The notes under the pieces: generated by a model | What the model was told of the DNA's origin: nothing | What the model saw: only the letters and a program-made list of their open reading frames with translations | The model's database searches: none | Part shown: positions 36,264-45,306 of the stretch, one piece after another | Numbering within the stretch: the first letter of the stretch is position 1 | Layout of the letters: every line of letters begins with the position of its first letter | Translations under genes and position numbers: made by a program | Origin: Pantoea sp. Aalb | GTDB lineage: Bacteria; Pseudomonadota; Gammaproteobacteria; Enterobacterales; Enterobacteriaceae | NCBI RefSeq assembly: GCF_009829985.1 | Contig: NZ_SZZU01000001.1 | Coordinates: forward strand, 1 to 64,000 | Direction: 5' to 3' | Length of the DNA: 64,000 bases

Positions 36264-37430
36264 TTGACTAAGCCAGCTCTTTTGATATTAAAAGATGGAA
36301 CTAAATTTTATGGTCGATCTATTGGAGCAATAGGATTGGCAGTTGGAGAAGTTGTTTTTAATACATCAATGACTGGTTATCAAGAAATTCTTACAGATCC
36401 TTCTTATTATCGTCAAATAATCACTTTTACTTGTCCTCATATTGGTAATGTTGGTACTAATATTAATGATGAAGAATCTAGTAAAATTTATGCTCAAGGA
36501 TTAATTATTCGTGATTTATCATCAACAACTAGCAATTTTCGTAGTGAAGAAAGTTTGTTATCTTATCTTAAACGTAATCACATTGTCGGTATTGCTGATA
36601 TAGATACTCGTAAATTAACTCGATTATTACGTGAAAAAGGAGTACAATGTGGTTGTATTATTACTGGTGATAATAATCAATTAAATACTATGTTAGCATT
36701 GAAAAGAATACAAGCATTTCCTGGTCTTAAAGGCATGGATTTAGTTAAAGAAGTAACTACTAGAAAAACTTATTTATGGGAACAAGGTAGTTGTACATTA
36801 AAAAATAATGTAAATGATATGCTAAAATGTAATCGTTCTAAAAAATTATTGTTTAATGTAGTAGTATGTGACTATGGCGTTAAAAGAAATATTTTACGTA
36901 TGTTAGTAGATCGAAATTGTCGATTAACAATTGTACCAGCATATACTTCTGCTAAACATGTACTGAATTTTAATCCCGATGGTATTTTTCTTTCTAATGG
37001 TCCTGGTGATCCTGAAGCATGTAAATATGCTATTACTGCTATCCAAGAATTTTTGAAAACTGATATTCCTATATTTGGTATTTGCCTTGGTCATCAATTG
37101 TTAGCATTAGCAAGCGGTGCTAAGACTATAAAAATGAAGTTAGGTCATCATGGTAGTAATCATCCAGTAAAAAATCTTGATAATAATACTGTTATGATTA
37201 CTTCGCAAAACCATGGTTTTACAGTAGATAAAAATAATTTACCAACGAATCTCCGTATAATGCACCTATCACTTTTTGACCAAACCATACAAGGGCTTCA
37301 CCGTACTGATAAACCAGCTTTTAGTTTTCAAGGACATCCAGAAGCTAATCCAGGTCCTCATGATGCAGTAGTTCTCTTTGATTATTTTATTCAATTAATT
37401 AAAGCCTACTGTGTAAATAAGCAAAAGTAA
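36264..37430 (+). CDS. carA: carbamoyl-phosphate synthase small subunit CarA
   Basis: The 388-aa glutaminase subunit (E. coli 382) supplies ammonia to CarB. The class I amidotransferase core has FGICLGHQLLALASG with the catalytic Cys near 274, and FSFQGHPEANPGPHD with the catalytic His/Glu. The start is TTG at 36264: its product LTKPALLILKDGT aligns with E. coli MIKSALLVLEDGT, and tggaga sits 6 nt upstream. E. coli carA is also known to start with UUG. An ATG at 36237 in frame would add non-homologous residues. carB follows after 13 nt. No ArgR box is visible upstream. Confidence 0.96.
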   Translation: MTKPALLILKDGTKFYGRSIGAIGLAVGEVVFNTSMTGYQEILTDPSYYRQIITFTCPHIGNVGTNINDEESSKIYAQGLIIRDLSSTTSNFRSEESLLSYLKRNHIVGIADIDTRKLTRLLREKGVQCGCIITGDNNQLNTMLALKRIQAFPGLKGMDLVKEVTTRKTYLWEQGSCTLKNNVNDMLKCNRSKKLLFNVVVCDYGVKRNILRMLVDRNCRLTIVPAYTSAKHVLNFNPDGIFLSNGPGDPEACKYAITAIQEFLKTDIPIFGICLGHQLLALASGAKTIKMKLGHHGSNHPVKNLDNNTVMITSQNHGFTVDKNNLPTNLRIMHLSLFDQTIQGLHRTDKPAFSFQGHPEANPGPHDAVVLFDYFIQLIKAYCVNKQK

Positions 37431-37443
37431 TCGGGAATTGATA

Positions 37444-40400
37444 ATGCCAAAACGTACAGATATACAATCCATTCTTATCCTTGGTGCTGGTCCTATTATT
37501 ATAGGACAAGCATGTGAATTTGACTATTCTGGTGTGCAGGCATGTAAAGCATTACGAGAAGAAGATTACCGTGTTATTTTAGTAAATTCAAATCCGGCAA
37601 CAATAATGACTGATCCAGATATGGCTGATTCTACTTATATTGAACCTATTAACTGGGAAATAGTTCGTAAAATTATTGAAAAAGAACGTCCAGATGCCAT
37701 ACTTCCTACTATGGGAGGTCAAACTGCATTGAATTGTGCATTACAGTTAGATCGTCAAGGAATACTAAAAGAATTTAATGTAATTATGATTGGTGCTACA
37801 GCAGATACTATTAGTAAAGCGGAAGATCGTCGTCTTTTTGACATGCTAATAAAAAATATTGGTCTTGATACAGCACGTTCTGGAATCGCACATACTATGG
37901 ATGAAGCTGTACAAATTGCTGAAGAAGTAGGTTTTCCATGTATTATTCGTCCTTCGTTTACTATGGGTGGTACTGGAGGTGGTATTGCCTATAATCGTGA
38001 AGAATTTGAAGATATTTGTGAACGTGGTTTAGATTTATCTATGATAAATGAACTTTTAATAGATGAATCATTGATTGGATGGAAAGAATATGAAATGGAA
38101 GTAGTACGAGATAAGAATAATAATTCTATAATTGTATGTTGTATAGAAAATCTTGATGCTATGGGTATTCATACTGGTGATTCAATTACTATCGCTCCTG
38201 CACAAACATTAACTGATAAAGAATATCAAAATATGCGTAATGCTTCATTAGCGATATTACGTGAGATTGGTGTGGAAACTGGAGGATCTAATGTTCAATT
38301 TTCAATAAATCCTCAGGACGGTCGCTTAGTGGTCATTGAAATGAATCCACGAGTATCACGTTCTTCTGCATTAGCATCAAAAGCTACTGGTTTTCCAATT
38401 GCAAAAGTAGCTGCAAAGCTTGCAGTTGGCTTTACCCTTGATGAATTAATGAATGATATTACTGGAAAGAATACACCAGCCTCTTTTGAACCTTCAATTG
38501 ATTATATAGTTACTAAACTTCCACGATTCAATTTTGAAAAGTTTTCTGGTGCTAATGACCGACTTACTACACAAATGAAATCTGTAGGTGAAGTAATGGC
38601 AATTGGTCGTACATTTCAAGAATCGATTCAAAAAGCTATACGTGGTTTAGAAATAGGAGCTAATGGTTTTGAGCCAAGAATTAATTTAAATGATACTGAA
38701 GCATTAACTCAAATTCGTCATGAACTAAAGGATCCGGGACCTGAGCGTATTTGGTATATAGCTGATGCGTTTCGTTTTGGTCTATCTGTAGATGACGTAT
38801 TTCACTTAACTAATATTGACCGTTGGTTTTTAGTACAAATTGAAGAAATAGTACGTTTAGAAGAAAAAGTAATACTTAAAGGTATAAATTTATTAAATAT
38901 CGATTTCTTACGTCTCCTCAAGCGTAAAGGATTTTCTGATGCTCGTATAGCAGATTTAGTTGGTGTAGTAGAGGAAGAAATTCGTAATCTTCGTTTAAAA
39001 TATAATTTACATCCAGTATACAAATGTGTTGATACTTGTGCTGCAGAATTTAATACTGATACTGCATATATGTATTCTACTTATGAAGATGAATGTGAAG
39101 CTAACCCAAAACATAATATCAATAAAATAATAGTACTAGGAGGTGGTCCAAATCGAATTGGACAAGGTATAGAATTTGATTACTGTTGTGTCCATGCATC
39201 GTTAGCATTGCATGAAGATGGTTATCAGACAATTATGATAAATTGTAATCCAGAAACTGTATCTACTGATTATGATATATCTGATCGTCTGTATTTTGAA
39301 CCAGTTACATTGGAAGATGTATTAGAAATTGTACGTATTGAAAAACCAAAAGGTGTTATCGTCCAATATGGAGGTCAAACTCCTCTAAAATTAGCTATTG
39401 CATTAGCAAAAGCTGGTGTACCTATTATTGGTACTAGTCCAGATTCTATTGATCGAGCAGAAGATCGTGAGCGGTTTCAACAAACAGTCCAGTACTTAAA
39501 TCTTAAACAGCCTGCTAATGCTACTGTTAATACACTTGATCAAGCTATAGAAAAAGCCATTGATATTTGTTATCCATTAGTAGTACGTCCATCTTATGTT
39601 TTAGGAGGTCGTGCAATGGAGATTATTTATGATGAGATTGATTTAAAACATTATTTTCAAAATGCAATTTCTGTTTCTAATCATGCTCCTGTATTATTGG
39701 ATCATTTTCTTGATGATGCCATAGAAGTAGACATTGATGCTATTTGTGATGGTCAGAATATTTTAATTGGTGGTATTATGGAACATATTGAACAAGCAGG
39801 AATACATTCAGGTGATTCAGCATGTTCTCTTCCAGCTTATACTTTAAATCATGAAATTCAAAATATAATGCGGGAACAAGTATCAAAATTAGCTTTTGAA
39901 TTAAATGTATGTGGTTTAATGAATGTACAATTTGCTGTAAAAGATAATGAAGTATATATTATTGAAGTTAATCCGCGTGCATCGCGTACTGTACCTTTCG
40001 TATCTAAAGCTACTGGTGTACCATTGGCGAAAATTGCTGCACGTGTAATGGTTGGTAAGACATTGATAGAACAAGGTATTACAAAAGAAGTAATACCTCC
40101 TTATTACTCTGTAAAAGAAGTTGTTTTACCTTTCAATAAATTTTCTAGTGTAGATCCTATACTTGGGCCTGAAATGCGTTCTACTGGTGAGACTATGGGT
40201 ATAGGTTCTACTTTTGCAGAAGCATTCGCTAAAGCCATGTTAGGGGCTCAAAGTAACATGAAAAAAAATGGTCGTGTATTATTATCAGTACGTGAAGAAG
40301 ATAAGAAACGCATTGTTGTTTTAGCAGCAAAATTATTAAATTGTGGCTTTGAACTTGATGCTACTCATGGAACTGCTATTGTATTAGGTGAAGCTGGAAT

Positions 40401-40665
40401 TAATCCTCGTTTAGTAAACAAGGTACATGAAGGTCGACCGCATATTCAAGATCGTATAAAAAATGGAGAATATACCTATATTGTAAATACTACTGCAGGA
40501 CGTCAAGCAATTGAAGATTCAAAATTAATTCGTCGTAGTGCCCTAAAATATAAAGTACATTATGATACAACTTTAAATGGAAGTTTTGCTACTACTATGG
40601 CATTAAAGATAGATCCAATAAAAAAAGTAATTTCATTACAAAAATTACATGCACAAATTTTCTAA
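37444..40665 (+). CDS. carB: carbamoyl-phosphate synthase large subunit CarB
   Basis: The 1073-aa protein has exactly the E. coli length. It contains two homologous ATP-grasp halves: GAGPIIIGQACEFDYSG...PSFTMGGTGGGIA in the first and GGGPNRIGQGIEFDYCC...PSYVLGGRAM in the second, with the oligomerisation domain between and the C-terminal allosteric domain last. Ornithine and UMP regulation is expected from the family. The start is ATG at 37444; a TTG two codons upstream is in frame but less likely. Product carbamoyl phosphate feeds arginine and pyrimidine synthesis. Confidence 0.98.
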   Translation: MPKRTDIQSILILGAGPIIIGQACEFDYSGVQACKALREEDYRVILVNSNPATIMTDPDMADSTYIEPINWEIVRKIIEKERPDAILPTMGGQTALNCALQLDRQGILKEFNVIMIGATADTISKAEDRRLFDMLIKNIGLDTARSGIAHTMDEAVQIAEEVGFPCIIRPSFTMGGTGGGIAYNREEFEDICERGLDLSMINELLIDESLIGWKEYEMEVVRDKNNNSIIVCCIENLDAMGIHTGDSITIAPAQTLTDKEYQNMRNASLAILREIGVETGGSNVQFSINPQDGRLVVIEMNPRVSRSSALASKATGFPIAKVAAKLAVGFTLDELMNDITGKNTPASFEPSIDYIVTKLPRFNFEKFSGANDRLTTQMKSVGEVMAIGRTFQESIQKAIRGLEIGANGFEPRINLNDTEALTQIRHELKDPGPERIWYIADAFRFGLSVDDVFHLTNIDRWFLVQIEEIVRLEEKVILKGINLLNIDFLRLLKRKGFSDARIADLVGVVEEEIRNLRLKYNLHPVYKCVDTCAAEFNTDTAYMYSTYEDECEANPKHNINKIIVLGGGPNRIGQGIEFDYCCVHASLALHEDGYQTIMINCNPETVSTDYDISDRLYFEPVTLEDVLEIVRIEKPKGVIVQYGGQTPLKLAIALAKAGVPIIGTSPDSIDRAEDRERFQQTVQYLNLKQPANATVNTLDQAIEKAIDICYPLVVRPSYVLGGRAMEIIYDEIDLKHYFQNAISVSNHAPVLLDHFLDDAIEVDIDAICDGQNILIGGIMEHIEQAGIHSGDSACSLPAYTLNHEIQNIMREQVSKLAFELNVCGLMNVQFAVKDNEVYIIEVNPRASRTVPFVSKATGVPLAKIAARVMVGKTLIEQGITKEVIPPYYSVKEVVLPFNKFSSVDPILGPEMRSTGETMGIGSTFAEAFAKAMLGAQSNMKKNGRVLLSVREEDKKRIVVLAAKLLNCGFELDATHGTAIVLGEAGINPRLVNKVHEGRPHIQDRIKNGEYTYIVNTTAGRQAIEDSKLIRRSALKYKVHYDTTLNGSFATTMALKIDPIKKVISLQKLHAQIF

Positions 40666-40731
40666 CAATAAATTATTAATTAATTTTAACTAGATTCTTA
40701 TAATTAAGAATAATTAAATATTGTATTTAAT

Positions 40732-41229
40732 ATGATAAGTTTAATTGCAGCACTTACCATAAATAGAGTTATTGGTATACAAAATGTCATACCATGGAAA
40801 CTTCCAGCAGATTTAGTATGGTTTAAGCGTAATACCATGAATAAACCTATTATCATGGGCCGTATTACTTTTGAATCTATTGGAAGAGTACTTCCTGGGC
40901 GTATCAATATTGTAGTTAGCCATCATAAAAATAAATCTTATAGTGATAGTAGTAGTGTAATATGGGTAAATTCATTAGATGAAGCAGTTAAAGTTGCAGG
41001 AAAATCTAAAGAAATTATGGTAATTGGTGGTGGTCTTATTTATAAACAAATGTTAGTATATGCACATCGTCTATATCTTACTCATGTTGCTATTGAAGTA
41101 AAAGGCAATATTAAATTTCCACATTATAAATTAAATGAGTGGAAAACTATATTTCGTCAATCCTACAATGCTAATGTACAAAACCCTTATGACTATTGCT
41201 TTGAGATTTTAAAAAGAAATAATTTTTGA
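40732..41229 (+). CDS. folA: dihydrofolate reductase FolA
   Basis: The 165-aa enzyme (E. coli 159) reduces dihydrofolate with NADPH. ISLIAALTINRVIG starts it, the catalytic Asp is in LPADLVWFKRNT, and VIGGGLIYKQML is the NADPH site. The last codons overlap the convergent apaH by 21 bp, so the two genes share 3' sequence. Confidence 0.96.
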   Translation: MISLIAALTINRVIGIQNVIPWKLPADLVWFKRNTMNKPIIMGRITFESIGRVLPGRINIVVSHHKNKSYSDSSSVIWVNSLDEAVKVAGKSKEIMVIGGGLIYKQMLVYAHRLYLTHVAIEVKGNIKFPHYKLNEWKTIFRQSYNANVQNPYDYCFEILKRNNF

Positions 41230-42033
41230 TTTTTGTATATAATACCTTTTTTTTTCCCAATGTAGTAAAGTTAGATTATAACCCCAACAGCAGCCAGTAT
41301 CTAGGCCAATCATATTATTTGGTATGCCTTTTCCTTCTATTGAAGCCCAGTGACCGAATACTAATGTATAATTGCTATCTATTTTACTTGGCATCATAAA
41401 CCATGGTTTTAAATATTTTGGGGCAAACTTTGGATTACTTTTACAACTCATATCTAATTCACCATTTGACAAGCAAAAACGCATTTTAGTTAGAACTTTA
41501 GTAGTAAAGCATAAACGAGATAATCCTTGCATCTTAGGCATCCATTTATTTGGTGTATAGTTATACATAATATTATGTAGTAATAACCAATAACTATTGC
41601 TAGCAAGAATTGTTTCTACTTCATGTGCACATGATTTTGCAGTTTCTAGATCCCATTGAGGAGTAATACCTGCATGTGTCATCAATATTTTTTTTTTATT
41701 ATCTACTTGAATTAATGGCTGACAACGTAACCAGTATATCAACTCATTAATATTTTTATCATTTAGTAGTGTTGTTAAAAAATCTTGTGTCTTTTCGCGA
41801 CAAATACCAGAATGTATTGATATTAATCGTAAGTCATGATTACCTAATACCAATCGAACACAGTTACCAAGAGATTTTATATAGCGTAGTACTTCAAGAG
41901 AATTAGGACCTCTACCTACGAGATCCCCTGTTAGCCATAGTTCATCTTGTTTAGGTTGAAAATTAACTTGTGATAATAAATCACAAAGTTCATCGTAACA
42001 TCCATGAATATCTCCAATTAAATATGTATTCAC
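41209..42033 (-). CDS. apaH: diadenosine tetraphosphatase ApaH
   Basis: The 274-aa metallophosphatase (E. coli 280) cleaves Ap4A into two ADP. The motifs GDIHGCYDEL, GDLVGRGPNSL and LGNHDLRL bind the two metals, and HAGITPQWDL and FGHWASIEGKG follow. I chose GTG at 42033, because NTYLIGDIHGCY then aligns with E. coli and ttggag lies 6 nt upstream; a TTG four codons earlier would bury that ribosome site. apaG, which sits between apaH and rsmA in E. coli, is missing. Confidence 0.94.
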   Translation of the reverse strand: MNTYLIGDIHGCYDELCDLLSQVNFQPKQDELWLTGDLVGRGPNSLEVLRYIKSLGNCVRLVLGNHDLRLISIHSGICREKTQDFLTTLLNDKNINELIYWLRCQPLIQVDNKKKILMTHAGITPQWDLETAKSCAHEVETILASNSYWLLLHNIMYNYTPNKWMPKMQGLSRLCFTTKVLTKMRFCLSNGELDMSCKSNPKFAPKYLKPWFMMPSKIDSNYTLVFGHWASIEGKGIPNNMIGLDTGCCWGYNLTLLHWEKKRYYIQKSKIISF

Positions 42034-42124
42034 TAATAACTCCAAAAAAACTAATATAAATATGTTTTATACTTAGCTCATAGCAGATAAAAAAGCCCGT
42101 TTAGTAATATTTTATAATATATAT

Positions 42125-42961
42125 TTAGTTCTTTAAATGATTTAATATTTCGGTTTTATAAGAATCTAAGCAATTTGCTAATTGGCAGCATTGAATTACA
42201 GTTAAATCTTCTGCTCTTAATGATAAATCAATATTCAATTCATTTAAAATACTTATTGGTATGATATTATTTAAGCTATTACGAAGAATTTTACGACGTT
42301 GGCTAAATATTTTTGAAGTAATAAAACTTAATAAACTTAATTTTTTTACTGGATAAGCTGGTAAAGAAAGAGGGACTAGACGTACTAACATTGAATCTAC
42401 TTTAGGTACGGGTATAAAAGCTCTAGCAGGAACTTCAAGTATAGGAATGATTTGACAATAGTACTGTGCCATTACACTAAGACGACCGTAAGCTTTAGTG
42501 CTAGGTTTAGCAATTAATCGATTAGAAACCTCTTTTTGAAGCATTAAATGCATATCTTTAATAGATATAAGATGCTTAAATAAGTGAAATATTAATTTTG
42601 TAGAAATATTATATGGTAAGTTACTAAATACACGTAACGGTTGACCTTGTTTTTTTTCTAGAGCACCAAAATCAAAATTTATTGCATCTTGTTGATAAAT
42701 TTTTAATTTATAACTTAGAAAATAATGATTTTGTAAACGAGTAACAAGATTACGATCTAATTCAATAACTGTTAACAATGAATCTAATTTCTCGCTTATA
42801 GGAACTGTTAATGCACCTAATCCTGGCCCTATTTCAACTAGTGATTCACTTTTTTGAGGAGCAATAGCAGAAACAATTTTTCTAATAATATCCTGATCGA
42901 TTAAAAAGTTTTGTCCAAAACTTTTACGTATATGATGTCCTTTATAAAAATTATTGTTCAT
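42125..42961 (-). CDS. rsmA: 16S rRNA (A1518/A1519-N6,N6)-dimethyltransferase RsmA (KsgA)
   Basis: The 278-aa protein (E. coli 273) dimethylates two adenines near the 16S 3' end and checks small-subunit assembly. HIRKSFGQNFLID, the SAM motif LVEIGPGLGALT and the catalytic NLPYNIST are clear. It is downstream of pdxA with 15 nt between, in the minus-strand unit lptD-surA-pdxA-rsmA-apaH as in E. coli. Confidence 0.97.
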   Translation of the reverse strand: MNNNFYKGHHIRKSFGQNFLIDQDIIRKIVSAIAPQKSESLVEIGPGLGALTVPISEKLDSLLTVIELDRNLVTRLQNHYFLSYKLKIYQQDAINFDFGALEKKQGQPLRVFSNLPYNISTKLIFHLFKHLISIKDMHLMLQKEVSNRLIAKPSTKAYGRLSVMAQYYCQIIPILEVPARAFIPVPKVDSMLVRLVPLSLPAYPVKKLSLLSFITSKIFSQRRKILRNSLNNIIPISILNELNIDLSLRAEDLTVIQCCQLANCLDSYKTEILNHLKN

Positions 42962-42976
42962 AATAAAAATTATTAT

Positions 42977-43960
42977 TCATAAATTAATAATAGAAATAGC
43001 AAGTTTAAGAGCAGACCTAAGACTACCTATTTGCGCCTGACCTAAACCAGCTAATTCTAAAGCAGTACCATGATCTACAGAAGTACGAATAAAGGGTAAT
43101 CCAAGAGTAATATTTACTGCTTTACCAAAACCTAAATATTTTAATACTGGTAGACCTTGATCATGATACATCGCTAATATGACATCAGCTTTTTGTAAAT
43201 ACTTCGATTGAAATATAGTATCTGCTGGTAGAGGACCTGTTAAACTAATTCCATTGTAACGTAATTTATTAAGCGTTGGAATAATAATTTCCACTTCTTC
43301 ATTGCCTATATGTCCATTTTCACCTGCATGCGGATTGAGGCCACAAACTAAAATATGTGGATTTAAAATGCCAAATTTTTTTTGCATACTATTATATAAA
43401 ATATTAATAACTTGATCTAAAGTATCATAAGTTATTGCATTACAGACATTTTTTAATGGTAAATGTGTTGTTACTAACGCTACGCGTAAATTTTCTACTA
43501 CTAACATCATTACCACACGACTACTAGCAGTACGGTTAGCAAAAAATTCAGTATGGCCAGTAAATGCTATGCCTGCGTCATTAATAATTCCTTTATGCAC
43601 TGGACCTGTGACAATAGCATCAAATTCACCATTTAAGCAACCATCACAAGCACGTATTAGAGTATTGATTACATAATGACTGTTAGCACTCAATAGACTA
43701 CCAGCAGTTACTGGATATATAGTATCAACTTGTAATAGTGCCAATGAACTTCTTTGATCTAACTGTGGTAAGTTATGTGATTTATAATCGTATAATATTA
43801 ATGGTAATCCTAATTGAATAGCACGCTTACGAAGCATCTCTCCATCAGCGCATACTACAAGCTCAACTGGCCATTTAAACTGTGCTAGTTGGATTACAAT
43901 ATCAGGACCAATACCAGCAGGTTCTCCAGGAGTTATTATGATACGATGTTTCTTTATCAT
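42977..43960 (-). CDS. pdxA: 4-hydroxythreonine-4-phosphate dehydrogenase PdxA
   Basis: The 327-aa enzyme (E. coli 329) acts in vitamin B6 synthesis, oxidising 4-phosphohydroxy-threonine. ITPGEPAGIGPDI, TGPVHKGIINDAGIAFTGHTEF (metal His) and AMYHDQGLPVLKYLGFG are diagnostic. It starts 2 nt after surA. Retention suggests that the symbiont makes its own PLP, needed by IlvA and ThrC encoded here. Confidence 0.96.
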   Translation of the reverse strand: MIKKHRIIITPGEPAGIGPDIVIQLAQFKWPVELVVCADGEMLRKRAIQLGLPLILYDYKSHNLPQLDQRSSLALLQVDTIYPVTAGSLLSANSHYVINTLIRACDGCLNGEFDAIVTGPVHKGIINDAGIAFTGHTEFFANRTASSRVVMMLVVENLRVALVTTHLPLKNVCNAITYDTLDQVINILYNSMQKKFGILNPHILVCGLNPHAGENGHIGNEEVEIIIPTLNKLRYNGISLTGPLPADTIFQSKYLQKADVILAMYHDQGLPVLKYLGFGKAVNITLGLPFIRTSVDHGTALELAGLGQAQIGSLRSALKLAISIINL

Positions 43961-43962
43961 TA

Positions 43963-45252
43963 TTATTCAATAATATTTATATAAGCACCAGCTCGTTGTT
44001 CTTTCATCCAAAGTTCAATTTCTTGCATAAATTTACGATTAAATAGAATAAAATATGCTTTATTTTTTTGTATTGTACTTTTATTATTAAATTTATATCT
44101 ATCTATCATTTGAATTAAATGCCATCCTATAGACGACTGCACTGGTTCACTAATTTGTCCTTTTTCTAATTTAAGAATAATATTGCGTAATTCAGGTTCG
44201 TACATTTCAGGTGTAAACCAACCAATATCACCTCCACTATCAGATGAATTTTTATCTTCAGAAAATTTTTGAGCTGACTTTATAAAAGTAGTTTTACCGT
44301 TTTTAATATCAATAGTAATTTGTTTTAATTTATTAAATGCTTGTTCATCATTAAGTAAAGGAGAATTTTCTAATAAAATATGGCGTATATGGAATTTTTC
44401 CGTAATAAATGCATTATCATCATTATGATTAAGTACATCGTTTATTTTTAAAATATGAAATCCTGCATCAGAATGTATAGGACCAATGATATCTCCTATT
44501 TTTGCTGTACTAAGAACTTTGAAAAATAAGATTGGCATTTCTTCAATTTTACGCCATCCTATTTTCCCACCTTTTATTGCTTGTGCATCACTTGAATAAC
44601 GTAGAGCTAATCTATTAAAATTAGAACCATATTTTATTTTTTCAATTATCTTATTTGCAAGTAATTTTTGTTGTTGTATTTCTTTTTTCGTAGGGTGTTC
44701 TGATAAAGGTATTAATATCTGACTAATATTTAATTCTATATTTTGAATATTTTCTAAATTAATTTTTTCCGCCATTTTTTTTACTTCATCAGCAGATATT
44801 GTAAAACGTTGACGTACTTCATTATTCCGTGTTTCTGTAATTAATATTTCTTTACGTATTTGATTACGATAATCATTATAATTAATTCCATCACCTTCTA
44901 AACGACTACGTAATTCCTCTGTTTTAATATTGTGCTGTAAAGCAATGTTATCTATTGCTGTATTTAGCTCTTGATCTTCAACTTGCATATTATTTCTAAT
45001 CGCATTTTCTAAAAGAATATGATTCATTATTTGTTGTTCAATAATTTGATTACGTAATGTTTTATCATCAGGAAGCTGTTCATCCGAATATTGAGCTTGC
45101 AATTTTATAATATTCATTATGCCATCAATTTCACTTTTTAGCACTATGTCGTTATTTACAATTACAGCAACTTTATCTATCACTTGTGGATTTGCTAATA
45201 CAATATTATTGATAATCACTAAACTAAAAATTAGTATTCTCCAAATTTTCAT
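43963..45252 (-). CDS. surA: periplasmic chaperone / peptidyl-prolyl isomerase SurA
   Basis: The 429-aa protein (E. coli 428) helps fold outer-membrane beta-barrels such as LptD. A signal peptide of about 20 residues ends at VLANPQ. A helical N-terminal core follows (VDKV-type start DKVAVIVNNDIVLKSEID), then two parvulin domains (about 175-275 and 285-385) with GGKIGWRKIEEMP and GGDIGWFTPEMYEPEL, and a C-terminal helix. It lies 54 bp downstream of lptD, its main client. Confidence 0.96.
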   Translation of the reverse strand: MKIWRILIFSLVIINNIVLANPQVIDKVAVIVNNDIVLKSEIDGIMNIIKLQAQYSDEQLPDDKTLRNQIIEQQIMNHILLENAIRNNMQVEDQELNTAIDNIALQHNIKTEELRSRLEGDGINYNDYRNQIRKEILITETRNNEVRQRFTISADEVKKMAEKINLENIQNIELNISQILIPLSEHPTKKEIQQQKLLANKIIEKIKYGSNFNRLALRYSSDAQAIKGGKIGWRKIEEMPILFFKVLSTAKIGDIIGPIHSDAGFHILKINDVLNHNDDNAFITEKFHIRHILLENSPLLNDEQAFNKLKQITIDIKNGKTTFIKSAQKFSEDKNSSDSGGDIGWFTPEMYEPELRNIILKLEKGQISEPVQSSIGWHLIQMIDRYKFNNKSTIQKNKAYFILFNRKFMQEIELWMKEQRAGAYINIIE

Positions 45253-45306
45253 TTTTTATCCATTATAATTGTGAAAGTATGGAATATTTTATTAAAGATA
45301 ATAATA

